Source: Leptospirales bacterium
GTDB taxonomy: Bacteria; Spirochaetota; Leptospiria; Leptospirales; Leptospiraceae
Reading direction: 5' to 3'
DNA: 64,000 bases
Assembly: GCA_013297885.1 (NCBI GenBank)
Contig: JAAFIR010000001.1
Location: 186,001-250,000 of the forward strand
Within the stretch, counting starts at the first letter, position 1. Each line of letters opens with the position of its first letter. The notes under the pieces were generated by a model. The model did no database searches. It was not told the DNA's origin and worked only from the letters and a program-made list of their open reading frames with translations. Made by a program: the position numbers and the translations under genes. Positions 1 through 9,704 of this stretch are shown here, piece by piece.

Positions 1-1297
1 TTAAATATTCAATAAAATCAGATGGAACAAATCTACTATAAGCCACGTTAGTGGATTTTAAATGTTCAGTTAAAGAAATTGATTTTTTAAAAGTTTGAGA
101 AAAAATTAAAGAAAGAATAAATGATTGAGAAAAAATAAATATAAATAAACCAAATGGAGTAATTACACTTGAACCATAAATTTCATTGATATAAATATCT
201 CCAACAATGGACAAGAAAAATAATACCCAACCTATACAAGCAGCTATTGCACCAACTCTTTTTCTAATTATAGCTAATACCAAAGCAAATAAACAATACA
301 GTCCACAAAGAATTGTGAAAATTTGAAAATAAAGTAAAGATTCAGTAAAAAAATAAGGTGGGGTCAAAACCACTAAAAGTAAAAATAAAGTTCCAACTAA
401 ACAAATTAATATCCAAATAAATTTATTAAATTCTTTTTTATAAAGATAATAAACAAAACTTGCAAAAAAAGTTGGGCTAATATAAAAAGTAGCATATTCA
501 ATTTTTATTTGGTTACTCCAATCTATATCTTTAATTAAAGTTGTAATCCATGTTTCACCTGTAAATAAAATACGAACTGAAATAATAAAACAAAAACTTG
601 CAAAAAAAAGATAAGTTTTTTCTTCTCTTCTTAATAAATACAACCCTAAATGGTAAATTGTCATTATACATAAAACGCCAAATAAAAAGAAATCATAAAA
701 TAAAACAAAATCATTTGAAACTTGAATATCTCTTTCTTTACCAATAAGAATATTTTGCCAGAGTCCACCTTTTTTATGAAAAAAATTAGAAACTTGAATT
801 ATTAATTCTAATTCCTCACTTGCTTCAATAAACTTAATTTGGTTAATATATGATGGAATTGAAAATTTTTGACTTGTTCCAACAACTCCTTGTTCATGGA
901 TTAATTTTCCGTTAGAATAAGCTTTTAAGGAAGTTGCAGCATAATTAAATTTTATAGCTAAATTGGGATGTTCTTTTGGAAGTTTAATTTTTAAATAATA
1001 AGTTCCATAACCTTCTCCTTTTAATTTTTCCTTATTAATTTCTTCACCGTTCCAACTACCTGGCACATGCATATTTCCTGAGGGAACTGGAATTGGTTCT
1101 TGTTTAAAATCCTCTGGTAAAAGCAATTTAGAATAATAAAAACTCCATTTTCCTTCTAAAGAAATTATTCCTTCTGTTTCCAAATTCCAGTTGGATAAAT
1201 CTAGAAATCCATTTTCAATATTAACTTGTTTTCTTTTTTGACATGATATTAAAAATAAAATTAAAACAAAGGTAATGATTTTTTTGAAATAAGACAT
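1..1297 (-). CDS. 7TM-DISM receptor lipoprotein, probable receptor cyclase (3' end outside window)
   Basis: The reading frame is open from an ATG at about 1297 to the left edge, so about 432 residues are visible and the C-terminus is missing. The N-terminus is a lipoprotein signal (MSYFKKIITFVLILFLISC, Cys19). An extracytoplasmic domain of about 180 residues follows, with a jelly-roll-like look (motif VPGSWNGEEINKEKLKGEGYGTYYLKIKLP in part). Then come about seven hydrophobic helices of the 7TM-DISM type. The last visible residues (YSRFVPSDFIEYL) resemble the linker that precedes adenylate/guanylate cyclase domains in leptospiral 7TM proteins, so a cyclase output domain beyond the edge is inferred, not seen. 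A kinase or phosphatase output is the alternative. Confidence 0.75.
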   Translation of the reverse strand, partial: MSYFKKIITFVLILFLISCQKRKQVNIENGFLDLSNWNLETEGIISLEGKWSFYYSKLLLPEDFKQEPIPVPSGNMHVPGSWNGEEINKEKLKGEGYGTYYLKIKLPKEHPNLAIKFNYAATSLKAYSNGKLIHEQGVVGTSQKFSIPSYINQIKFIEASEELELIIQVSNFFHKKGGLWQNILIGKERDIQVSNDFVLFYDFFLFGVLCIMTIYHLGLYLLRREEKTYLFFASFCFIISVRILFTGETWITTLIKDIDWSNQIKIEYATFYISPTFFASFVYYLYKKEFNKFIWILICLVGTLFLLLVVLTPPYFFTESLLYFQIFTILCGLYCLFALVLAIIRKRVGAIAACIGWVLFFLSIVGDIYINEIYGSSVITPFGLFIFIFSQSFILSLIFSQTFKKSISLTEHLKSTNVAYSRFVPSDFIEYL

Positions 1298-1420
1298 ATA
1301 GATTCAATACTGTTTTTATTAATCTATAAAGTAAAGTATATTAATATTTTCAATAAATAGAATCTGTTCAATTACTGAAAGTTCGCCCAAAAATTATCTA
1401 TAAGTATGAATGAATTTTTT

Positions 1421-2572
1421 TTAATAACCATCTCTTGGTTTTACAACTCTAACTAAATCTCCTTCCAAAAAAGAAGTTCTGGGATTATTGATAACTTTAT
1501 CACTTGGATTTATTCCTTCAATAATTTCAACATCTGAATCTATAATTTTATTAATTTTTACATTTTTAAAATGAATTTTATTTTCATCCGTAAGTAAAGC
1601 AACTTGAATTCCTTTTTCATTAAAAATTAAAGCACTTGCTGAAATAGTTAATAAATCTTTTTTTATTGGAGCAGTAAAATTTACGGTAGCATAAGATCCT
1701 GGCCAAATTTTGTAATCTTTATTTTCCATCACAAACTCAGCTAAAACTGTTTGGGTATTCGGATCAAAACCTTTTGATATAGTTAAAAATTCTGCTTTGT
1801 AAGTATTTTCTGGAAACTGTGCTATGATTACTTCAGCTGTTAAACCTTTTTTTAATAAATAAGAAAAGGAACTTGGAACAGAAACAAATAATCTCATTTT
1901 ATGAATTTCTGAAACAGTGAATAAATTTGTAATTTCTTTTGTATCAGAGATATTCCCATCTTTATTGATATAATCTCCCACATTAATATTTCTCTGTGTC
2001 AAAATCCCATTATAAGGAGCAATAATTTTTTTAAAATTAATCATCGCATCATATTTCTGAAGATTTTTTTTTGCAGAAACTAGTTTTGCTTTTTCGGAAT
2101 TTTTATCAGCAACCGCTACTGAAATTGCTTGGTCTGAAACTGCATTTGTTTTTTGTAGAGATAAATATCTATTTGCAGTAACATCGGCTAATTGGTATTT
2201 TGCGACTTGAGATTCATAATCTGCTTTAGCTTGTTGAAATTCAGCATCTAATGCCGGAGCCTGAATTTCAGCAAGTACATCTCCTTTTTTTACATTTGAA
2301 CCATAATCTTTGTACCAAACTTTTACATAACCAGATACTTGGGCATATATTGGTGCTTCATACCAAGCTTTTAAGGTTCCGGGTAAAGAAATTGTTTCAG
2401 TTGGACTTGGTGGAAGTGGATTTAAAACAGATACTGTGGGAATTGCTGCTTTTAGGGTTTCTTTTTTTAACTCTTTAAAATTGAAAATTCTTAAAGCAAT
2501 TTCAAGAACTAAATAAACTCCAATTGCACAAGTAATGATAACAAAAATATTTTTTTTTATATAACTAATCAT
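1421..2572 (-). CDS. RND efflux periplasmic adaptor subunit (membrane-anchored paralogue)
   Basis: HlyD/MexA-type membrane fusion protein, 383 residues. An N-terminal signal-anchor (residues about 5-28) replaces the lipobox of its neighbour. The biotinyl-lipoyl half-motif lies near residues 70-110 (LKAWYEAPIYAQVSGYVKVW), followed by a helical hairpin (about 110-170), the second lipoyl half (FKKIIAPYNGILTQRN) and beta-barrel/membrane-proximal domains. It is the last gene of the efflux operon: its start overlaps the stop of the upstream adaptor by 4 bp. The family bridges the inner-membrane pump and the outer-membrane channel. It is a clear paralogue of the adaptor at 2569-3720, so the pump may use two different adaptors. 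Substrate unknown. Confidence 0.88.
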   Translation of the reverse strand: MISYIKKNIFVIITCAIGVYLVLEIALRIFNFKELKKETLKAAIPTVSVLNPLPPSPTETISLPGTLKAWYEAPIYAQVSGYVKVWYKDYGSNVKKGDVLAEIQAPALDAEFQQAKADYESQVAKYQLADVTANRYLSLQKTNAVSDQAISVAVADKNSEKAKLVSAKKNLQKYDAMINFKKIIAPYNGILTQRNINVGDYINKDGNISDTKEITNLFTVSEIHKMRLFVSVPSSFSYLLKKGLTAEVIIAQFPENTYKAEFLTISKGFDPNTQTVLAEFVMENKDYKIWPGSYATVNFTAPIKKDLLTISASALIFNEKGIQVALLTDENKIHFKNVKINKIIDSDVEIIEGINPSDKVINNPRTSFLEGDLVRVVKPRDGY

Positions 2573-3720
2573 TTTCTTTCTCCAGAATTTTGATTCTTTT
2601 TTTCAGAATTTTCTTTTTCTTCAGTATTTATTTCAATACTATCATTTTCAAGAAGAGATGCTTTTGGGTTATTGATAATCTTGTCATCTTCAGAAATTCC
2701 ATCTAATACTTCTACAATTTTATCAGTTGTTCTAACTGTTTTAATTTTTTTAAAATGAACTTTATTTTCTTTTGTAACAGTAGCAACCTGAGTTCCATTT
2801 TCATTAAATATTAAAGCTGATGTGGGAATGGTTAAAATATTTTTTTTAACAGGTTCGGTGATGGTCACCGTTGCATAAGAACCTGGCCAAAGTGCATAAT
2901 CTTTGTTATCTACAAAAAACTGTGCAATTACTGTTTGGGTTTCAGTATTAAATCCTTTTGCAGTTGTTAAAAAATTTGCTTTAAATATTTTTTGATTATG
3001 TTGTGGAACAGTTAAATCAACTACCAATCCATCTTTTAATAAATTTGCATAAACCCCTGGAACAGATACAAATAATCTTAACTTATCAATTTCAGAAACA
3101 GTAAATAAATTTGTATTTTTATGATTGTCTGAAATATTCCCATCTTTGTTTACATAATCGCCGACATTAATATTTCTTGAAGTTACAATTCCATCAAATG
3201 GAGCTACAATTTTTTTAAAATTAATTAGAGCATTGTACTTTTTTAAATTTTGGACTGTTGCATTTAGTTTAGCTTTTTCAGAATTTTTATCAGCCACTGC
3301 AACTGAAATTGATTGTTCTGAAACTGCATTTTGGTTTTTTAAAGAAAGATAACGGTTTGCTGTAACTTCAGCCAACTCATATCTTGCATTTTGGGAATCA
3401 GAATCAGCTTTTGCTCCAGCTAATTCTTGGTCCAAAATCGGAGCCTCGATTTCTGCAAGTAAATCTCCTTTTTTTACTTCAGCTCCATAATCTTTGTACC
3501 ACATTTTTACATACCCAGAAACTTGTGCATAAATCGGTGCTTCATACCAAGCTTTTAAATTTCCTGGTAAAGTAATTGTTTCACTTGGGGAAGATTTGAT
3601 TGGATGAATGATATTTATCTTTGAAAATTCTTTTTCTTCTTCCGTTTTTTTACAATTTGAAAATATGATTAAAATAAAACTAATGCTATAAAAAAGATTT
3701 TTTATTTTTTGATTAAACAT
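2569..3720 (-). CDS. RND efflux periplasmic adaptor subunit (lipoprotein paralogue)
   Basis: Membrane fusion protein of 383 residues if it starts at the ATG at 3720, chosen because it overlaps the stop of the RND pump gene (ATGTTTAA) and begins a lipoprotein signal (FNQKIKNLFYSISFILIIFSNC). A start at 3789 would add residues encoded inside the pump gene. Lipoyl half-motifs (LKAWYEAPIYAQVSGYVKMW and FKKIVAPFDGIVTSRN) flank a coiled-coil hairpin, followed by the barrel domain. The C-terminus is unusually rich in Glu, Lys and Asn. It is predicted to sit on a periplasm-facing membrane by lipid anchoring, with the next gene encoding a membrane-anchored paralogue. Confidence 0.88.
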   Translation of the reverse strand: MFNQKIKNLFYSISFILIIFSNCKKTEEEKEFSKINIIHPIKSSPSETITLPGNLKAWYEAPIYAQVSGYVKMWYKDYGAEVKKGDLLAEIEAPILDQELAGAKADSDSQNARYELAEVTANRYLSLKNQNAVSEQSISVAVADKNSEKAKLNATVQNLKKYNALINFKKIVAPFDGIVTSRNINVGDYVNKDGNISDNHKNTNLFTVSEIDKLRLFVSVPGVYANLLKDGLVVDLTVPQHNQKIFKANFLTTAKGFNTETQTVIAQFFVDNKDYALWPGSYATVTITEPVKKNILTIPTSALIFNENGTQVATVTKENKVHFKKIKTVRTTDKIVEVLDGISEDDKIINNPKASLLENDSIEINTEEKENSEKKNQNSGERK

Positions 3721-6700
3721 GTTCTTCTCTCTTTGAACTCTTATTGTAAATAATTGCATAAATACAGGGAACAAAAAATAGTGTGGCAAATGTGGCTACA
3801 GTCAAACCACCAACGACTGCCCTACCAAGTGGAGCATTTTGAGAGTTACTCATAGACATTGGAACCATACCAATGATCATCGCTGTTGCTGTCATAATCA
3901 CGGGACGAATCCTTGCATAACCAGCCTCTGATGCTGCTTGAATTGCATTTCCGTGATCTGCATATCTTTCCCTTGCGTACGAAACAACAAGTACTGAATT
4001 TGCAGTGGCTGTTCCCATACACATGATAGCTCCAGTTAAAGCTGGAACGGAAATATAAGTGTGAGTTAAAAATAGCATCCATGCAATTCCAGCGAGTGCC
4101 CCCGGTAAAGCTGTGATGATAATAAATGGATCAGTCCATGATTGAAAATTTACCACAATCAATAAATAAACTAACATGATGGCTACAAGTAATCCACCGA
4201 TTAACTCTGCATATGCAATTCTCATTGTTTCTGCTTGCCCATGAATTTCAATATCTGAGCCTTTCGGAAGTTTTGGTCTCATCTGATGAATTACTTTTTC
4301 AACATCCGATAAAACTGAACCCATATCTCTACCCTCAGCAGAAACATAAATATCAACAAGTGGAAGTAAATTATGATGAGTGATTAAACCGGGAGTTCCT
4401 TTAGGAGAAATACTTGCAATGTTTCCAAGTAGTTGAACTTTTTTTTCTCCATTAGAATCTGTATCTTCTATATTTACAGGAATTGTAAGTAAGTCCTCAG
4501 TTTTTCTCATTTGTGGTTGAGGAACATAAATATTAATTTGATAAGAAATTCCTGTTTTTCTATCAAGCCAATATTTTTGGTCAATTTGTTGACTACCAGA
4601 TGTTGAAAGAAGCATATTTTCTGCGGCAGATTTTAAAGGTAAATGAACATTAATTCCTAAACTTCTATTTCCTTCCACCATCAAAGTTGGTGTGTTCATT
4701 GTTTGTTGAATGATTACATCTGAGGAACCAGTAACTTCTTTTAATTTTCCTTGTAGCTCCTGAGCAAATCTAAAATTTTCTTCCAAGTTTAATCCATTAA
4801 TTTGAACATCAATTGGAGAAGGAGAACCAAAATTTAAAATCACTGAAGTTAAATCTGCTGGTTGAAATGTAAAAATTGTTCCGGGATAACGCTCTGCTAA
4901 TTCTCTTCTTAATATTTTTCTATAATTCCAAACTGGGGATGCTTCATTTTTTAAAGTGATAGTTAAATCACAATCTTGAGAGCCAATAGTTGGAGTGGGA
5001 ATAAACGCAATATTATGTGGGCTTACAATTGGTAAACCACAATTACTCAAAACATTTTCAACTTTCCCAGATAGAATTTTTTTTATATCTTCTGATACTA
5101 GTGTGGCGATTCTTCCTGAAACTTCAAGTCTTGTTCCAAGAGGTGCTCTCATATGCATTTGCATAGTTCCAGATTTGATTTCAGGAAAAAATTCTCTTCC
5201 ATTTATGAAAAATAAAATTAAAGATGAAGTTGCGATTATCATAAAAACAATTACAAAATTTTTTCTATTATCTAAAACTTTTTTTAATAAAATGTAATAA
5301 CTTTCTTTCATTTCATTGAATTTTACTTCAAAAGATTTCTGAAATTTTTTTAAGAAATTAATTTTTTGTTCGATTGAAATAATTTGAAATAAATTATGAA
5401 ATACTTTTTGAAATTTTGAAAGCTTCTTAGTTTCCAAAAGTTTATTTAATTCAACTTGATCAGATTTTAATTCTAGTTTAGCTTTGTGTTCAATATCCTG
5501 TTCACCTTCAGAGTGATGACCAGCCAACATAAATTTAGCCATTGTGGGAACGAGTGTCCTAGATAAAATAAAAGATGCAATCATAGCAAACATCACTGCT
5601 TTAGCCATTGGTATAAATAAATAACCAGAAACTCCAGATAATTGAAATAAAGGAAGCCAAACAATCACAATCGCAAGAGTAGCCACAAAAGTTGGAATTA
5701 CAATTTCATTTGCCGCATCTATAATTGCGTCTTCAATTGGTTTTCCCATTTCTAAATGAGTATCAATATTTTCGATCATCACAGTTGCATCATCAACAAG
5801 GATACCAACTGCCAATGCAAGTCCACCGAGAGTCATTACGTTAATCGATTCTTCCATTAAATGAAGACAAATGATTGAGGATAATAGTGAAAGCGGAATT
5901 GAAGTAGCGATAATTACAGTTGCTCTCCAAGAACCAAGAAATAATAGTACAACAATTCCTGTAAGTAATGAAGCGAGCACCATCTCATGAAGAACATTTT
6001 CAACTGAATCATTTACAAAGACGGAAGCATCATTTAAAATTTTAAAATTTACACCCTCAGGTGAAATTGCTTTGATTCTTGGCATTAATTTTTTGATTCC
6101 ACCAACAACATCAAGAGTGGAAGCATCTCCAGATTTCATCACAACAATCACGACAGATTGTTTTCCATCGACTAAAACTGAATTCGATTGTGGAGGACCA
6201 GATAACGATACATCAGCAACATCTCTTATATAAATTGTGCTATTATTTATTGTTTTAATTGGAATATTATTAAAATCTTTTACTTCAAGTGGCATTGCAT
6301 TTGTCATTACCATAAAATCTGTTTTACCAATTTTTTGATCTCCAGCAGGTAGCACAATATTTTGTTCATTAAATGCTTTGTGAACATCCATTGGTGAAAG
6401 ATTTCTTGCGAGTAATTTTTGTTTATCAAGTGAAACTAATAACTGCATTGGCGTTCCACCATAGGGCTGAGGAATAATTGCACCAGGAATTGTAACAAGT
6501 AAAGCTCTAATTCTCATAAAAGCTAAATTATAAAGTTCGGCTGGAGTCATTGTGTCAGATGTAACTTGAAGCATCGCGACAGGAACAGATGAAGCTTCAA
6601 GTCTCATCACCATTGGCGGAGAAATATCTGGTGGCATTGAAGTTACCACAGTTTGAGAAATAGCTACAATTTCAGCTTCAGCACCAGCCAAATTTGTGTC

Positions 6701-6997
6701 TGGTTGAAGTTCAATATTGATAATACTACTTCCATAATAAGATCTGCTATCAATACTTTTGATTCCTTCAACTGTGGTTGTAAGTGCTCTTTCAAATACA
6801 TTTGTGATTCTACCAGAAACATCTTCTGGTAACATCCCTTGGTAAACCCAAACAACAGAAATAACAGGAATTTTTATTGATGGAAAAACATCTGTTGGAC
6901 TAGTAAATATGGTTTTAATACCAAATAAAATAATGAGTATGGATAGTACAACAAATGTGTATGGTCTTTTTAAAGCGATTCTAACTAATTCGTTCAT
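3713..6997 (-). CDS. RND-family efflux pump, inner-membrane transporter
   Basis: Proton-driven resistance-nodulation-division transporter of the AcrB/HAE1-like class, 1094 residues. The duplicated layout is visible: TM1 (RPYTFVVLSILIILFGIKTI), a large periplasmic loop, TM2-6, then the second half with TM7 near residue 580 and TM8-12 at the C-terminus. The proton-relay motif LVDDATVMIENID in TM4 is intact. Between TM6 and TM7 (about residues 490-570) there is a charged, coiled-coil-like insert, which helps explain why it is longer than AcrB (1049). The gene follows the outer-membrane factor gene and overlaps the adaptor gene downstream. Drug or metal specificity cannot be read from the sequence. 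Confidence 0.93.
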   Translation of the reverse strand: MNELVRIALKRPYTFVVLSILIILFGIKTIFTSPTDVFPSIKIPVISVVWVYQGMLPEDVSGRITNVFERALTTTVEGIKSIDSRSYYGSSIINIELQPDTNLAGAEAEIVAISQTVVTSMPPDISPPMVMRLEASSVPVAMLQVTSDTMTPAELYNLAFMRIRALLVTIPGAIIPQPYGGTPMQLLVSLDKQKLLARNLSPMDVHKAFNEQNIVLPAGDQKIGKTDFMVMTNAMPLEVKDFNNIPIKTINNSTIYIRDVADVSLSGPPQSNSVLVDGKQSVVIVVMKSGDASTLDVVGGIKKLMPRIKAISPEGVNFKILNDASVFVNDSVENVLHEMVLASLLTGIVVLLFLGSWRATVIIATSIPLSLLSSIICLHLMEESINVMTLGGLALAVGILVDDATVMIENIDTHLEMGKPIEDAIIDAANEIVIPTFVATLAIVIVWLPLFQLSGVSGYLFIPMAKAVMFAMIASFILSRTLVPTMAKFMLAGHHSEGEQDIEHKAKLELKSDQVELNKLLETKKLSKFQKVFHNLFQIISIEQKINFLKKFQKSFEVKFNEMKESYYILLKKVLDNRKNFVIVFMIIATSSLILFFINGREFFPEIKSGTMQMHMRAPLGTRLEVSGRIATLVSEDIKKILSGKVENVLSNCGLPIVSPHNIAFIPTPTIGSQDCDLTITLKNEASPVWNYRKILRRELAERYPGTIFTFQPADLTSVILNFGSPSPIDVQINGLNLEENFRFAQELQGKLKEVTGSSDVIIQQTMNTPTLMVEGNRSLGINVHLPLKSAAENMLLSTSGSQQIDQKYWLDRKTGISYQINIYVPQPQMRKTEDLLTIPVNIEDTDSNGEKKVQLLGNIASISPKGTPGLITHHNLLPLVDIYVSAEGRDMGSVLSDVEKVIHQMRPKLPKGSDIEIHGQAETMRIAYAELIGGLLVAIMLVYLLIVVNFQSWTDPFIIITALPGALAGIAWMLFLTHTYISVPALTGAIMCMGTATANSVLVVSYARERYADHGNAIQAASEAGYARIRPVIMTATAMIIGMVPMSMSNSQNAPLGRAVVGGLTVATFATLFFVPCIYAIIYNKSSKREEHV

Positions 6998-7058
6998 TGA
7001 TTTTGTCCTTTTATAAAATTAAATAAAGAAAAAAAATTGAATTGTATCATAAATTTTC

Positions 7059-8645
7059 TCATGGCTTTGATTCTGTTTTAGCTGGTTTTGTTAAATCATT
7101 ATATTTTGTATTGTCTTTTGAATTTACTTCAAGACCTTTGATTTGTTTTGGATTCATAAAATCAGTAGCATTAAAAATATTCATTGGTTGAATTTCATCA
7201 TCTTTAGGTAATTTTTTTCGATTCCAACCACCTCCAAGTGAACGCACAAGAGCCACCGATGAAACAAGTAAATTTGTTTTTACTTGAATGGCATCAATTC
7301 TAGAAGTAAGAGTATTTAATTGAGAGTATAACAATTCTAAACTATTACTAAGTCCAGTCTTGTACAATTGGCTTGTTAAGTCTTGTGTTTTAAATGCGGC
7401 ATCAACTGCCTCGTCTTGTTTTTCCGCTTCAAGACTTAAAAAATAAGTTTGAGCTAAACCATTTTCAACTTCTTTAAAAGCATTTAGTACTGTTGAACGA
7501 TACCTATCTTCAGTTTCTCTGTAGGCTGACCAAGCTTGTTGCAGAGCAGCTCTTCTGTATCCACCTTGAAAAATTGGAACTGAAGCTAAAGAACCATAAG
7601 ACCAAAAACTATTTTTTGAACTGAGTAAATTACTTCCTGCTTCAAATCCACCTTTTGCATTAAATGAAATATTTGGAAAAAAAGCAGCTCTAGCAATTCC
7701 AATTTCACGATTTGCTCTAGCCATTTTTCTTTCCATGGAAGCTACATCGGGTCTTCTTTCCAACAAATTTGAAGGAAGTATTGTGGGGATTTTAAAGTTA
7801 GCCACAAGCAATTCATTTACAGGTTCAATTTTAAATACAGATGGAGATTGGTTCACTAAAACTGCGATCGCATTTTCAATTACTCTTCTTTGACTTTGGA
7901 TATCAAATCTCATTGCTTCAGTGCTTGCGAGTAAATATTTTGCTCGATAAATATCTAATTTAGGTGCGAGACCCCCTTTGAATCTACTTTCCACAATTTT
8001 TAAGGATTCTTTATAATAGTCAATAGACTGAACATATGTATTGTCTCTAGAATCTAATCCTCTAAGTAAAAAATAATTTATAGCAAGTTCAGATTGTAAA
8101 CTTAATTTAGCTAGAGAATATTCTGCAGCCATTGATTCTGCTTCATAAATTTTTGCCCAAGTTTCATTTCTAATTGCAGACCAAAAATCTGGCTCCCAAG
8201 AAGCTCCACCCCCAACACTCATATTATTATCCCGAACAGGATCACCCGCCCCACGAAATAAGGCATCTTCTGATTGTTTATTTGCAGAAATTCCTGCACC
8301 AATACCAAAACTAGGCATTAGTTTTGATCTTGCTTTAAGCATGATATCTCTAGCTTGTAAAAATCTTTCAGCGGAAGCATGAAGATCAGCATTAGCCCCA
8401 ATCGCTTCTTTCTCTAATTTGTTTAAAATTGGATCATTGTAAAGCGTCCACCAATCTTCTCTAATTTCATCATCTGAAGGATTTGCTTTTAAAAAAGGAC
8501 CAGAGCCGTTCCAAGAATCTGGCACAACAAATTCTGGCTTATTGTATTTTGGAGCAAAATTAAGTGCTGGACCAGTAAGACAACCTACCGCGAGAATTTC
8601 TGTAACAATAAATATGAATAAAATTTTAAAACCTAAAAGGTTCAT
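7059..8645 (-). CDS. Outer-membrane factor of RND efflux system (NodT/TolC family lipoprotein)
   Basis: Outer-membrane efflux lipoprotein of 528 residues. The signal peptide ends in a lipobox (ILAVGC, Cys22). Two outer-membrane-efflux repeats are visible: the first around residues 80-265, the second around 290-465, the latter opening with LLERRPDVASMERKMARANREIG, a typical NodT-family signature. The C-terminal tail of about 50 residues is hydrophilic and lies beyond the family's usual end. It stands upstream of the RND pump in the same orientation (about 60 bp gap), so the operon carries a complete tripartite system. Confidence 0.92.
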   Translation of the reverse strand: MNLLGFKILFIFIVTEILAVGCLTGPALNFAPKYNKPEFVVPDSWNGSGPFLKANPSDDEIREDWWTLYNDPILNKLEKEAIGANADLHASAERFLQARDIMLKARSKLMPSFGIGAGISANKQSEDALFRGAGDPVRDNNMSVGGGASWEPDFWSAIRNETWAKIYEAESMAAEYSLAKLSLQSELAINYFLLRGLDSRDNTYVQSIDYYKESLKIVESRFKGGLAPKLDIYRAKYLLASTEAMRFDIQSQRRVIENAIAVLVNQSPSVFKIEPVNELLVANFKIPTILPSNLLERRPDVASMERKMARANREIGIARAAFFPNISFNAKGGFEAGSNLLSSKNSFWSYGSLASVPIFQGGYRRAALQQAWSAYRETEDRYRSTVLNAFKEVENGLAQTYFLSLEAEKQDEAVDAAFKTQDLTSQLYKTGLSNSLELLYSQLNTLTSRIDAIQVKTNLLVSSVALVRSLGGGWNRKKLPKDDEIQPMNIFNATDFMNPKQIKGLEVNSKDNTKYNDLTKPAKTESKP

Positions 8646-8751
8646 TTGATTTCCTTATTTCCTTTTATCCAATAAAGGATAATGTTTAAAAAATTTTAGA
8701 GATTAATTTCTCTAAAGCATTTAAGTTTTTATTAAAAAGCTTAAAAATTTT

Positions 8752-9090
8752 CTAAATGAAATAAGGGGGAGGAATATTAGTAAAAACTAATATTGAGGAT
8801 TTAGGAATTATGTATTGAAAATTAAAATGTAATAAAGAATGAAAAATAAAAATAGTTAAGTTTTCAAAACTTGATTGATTTGATTCAACTTTAGAATCAA
8901 ATTCTTCTTCAGCATCAATTATATCGCTTAAAGAAATTTCAATTATAGAATTTGAATCACTTTGATTGGAGAAAGAATTTTTTTGAAATGAAATCGATTT
9001 TTGAAAACTAGAATTATTACTTACAAAAAAAAAAATTGTAATAAAAAAAATAAAAAATGATTTATAGATTTTATTAAAATTAAATATCAT
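8752..9090 (-). CDS. Small exported protein at head of efflux operon, function unknown
   Basis: 112 residues. An N-terminal hydrophobic segment (residues about 9-25, KSFFIFFITIFFFVSNN) suggests export. The middle is Ser/Asn/Asp/Glu-rich and acidic, and the C-terminus ends in IPPPYFI. It lies 106 bp upstream of the outer-membrane factor on the same strand. Small extracytoplasmic proteins of this size often precede efflux operons in related bacteria, sometimes as metal-binding accessories, but there is no His or Cys cluster here. No ribosome binding site is obvious before the ATG. I do not recognise a family. Confidence 0.5.
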   Translation of the reverse strand: MIFNFNKIYKSFFIFFITIFFFVSNNSSFQKSISFQKNSFSNQSDSNSIIEISLSDIIDAEEEFDSKVESNQSSFENLTIFIFHSLLHFNFQYIIPKSSILVFTNIPPPYFI

Positions 9091-9101
9091 AACTAAAATC
9101 T

Positions 9102-9130
9102 AGAATATTTCAAACTTACTGAAATTTCAA
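9102..9130 (-). promoter_or_regulatory. Candidate sigma70 promoter of efflux operon
   Basis: On the minus strand TTGAAA (9125-9130) and TATTCT (9102-9107) are 17 bp apart. This would start transcription only a few bases before the ATG at 9090, so either the leader is very short or this is not the true promoter. Confidence 0.3.
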
Positions 9131-9235
9131 TTAAAAAATATAAATTATTAAAAAAAGTTTCAATAAATCCAAAAATAGTGACTTTTGTCATAAGTTCCAA
9201 AAATATTTCATGACATTTCTTACTAAATCATAATA

Positions 9236-9366
9236 GGGCGTTCCTTTTAATTAATGAAGAATTAAGAATTACTAATATAGGAATTAATTTGTAATTCTTC
9301 ATTAATTAAAAGTCGTGCTTTCCGCTACTTCCGCTAAAGCGGAAACGCTACAATCACTAACGCTAG
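9236..9366 (-). repeat. Modular palindromic element, copy 1
   Basis: Read on the minus strand: linker AGTGAT, stem 1 built on GCGTTTCC/GGAAGTAGC, linker AGCACG, then a long second stem (TTTTAATTAATGAAGAATTA and its complement) closed by GGAACGCCC. The two variable linker bases are complementary (GT/AC). See the finding on the element family. Confidence 0.85.
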
Positions 9367-9451
9367 CTCATCTAAATTTGATTTGGGTTGTAAAAATTTT
9401 TATTTAAGAATTTATTCGCATAATCAGAATTAAACGATAAATCCAGTATCC

Positions 9452-9476
9452 AATTTGGCAAACTGTTTGCCAAATT
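9452..9476. repeat. Perfect inverted repeat (12-bp arms)
   Basis: AATTTGGCAAAC, one base, GTTTGCCAAATT. No T-run follows directly, so it is not an obvious terminator. It could be a protein-binding palindrome or another small dispersed repeat. Confidence 0.6.
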
Positions 9477-9684
9477 AGAAAAAATTTTTCTAGATCAAGA
9501 TAATTTCCCTTCAAAATTTCCGAAAAAAAGGTTGATTTTATTTGCTTTTATCATTTCTGAAGAAATCCATACTTCCAAAATTTCCAGAAAAAAAATTACC
9601 CAATTTTTGAAATTTAATCTTAGATTATTTTATTTTAATAAAAATATATTTTTAGTAAACTTTATTAAAATATTAAAAAATTGA

Positions 9685-9704
9685 CTTATTTGTAAACAAA
9701 TAAG
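9685..9704. promoter_or_regulatory. Palindrome upstream of lipoprotein pair, possible operator
   Basis: CTTATTTGT-AA-ACAAATAAG is a perfect 9-bp inverted repeat directly behind a TTGACT hexamer (9681-9686), about 60 bp upstream of the ATG at 9765. Size and placement suit a TetR- or MarR-type operator. No regulator of that class is adjacent. Confidence 0.35.

Noticed and set aside
2251-3575. Small plus-strand frames of 60-75 codons inside the two adaptor genes
   Set aside because: Both occur at the same place opposite paralogous genes and are antisense shadows of the lipoyl-domain coding sequence.
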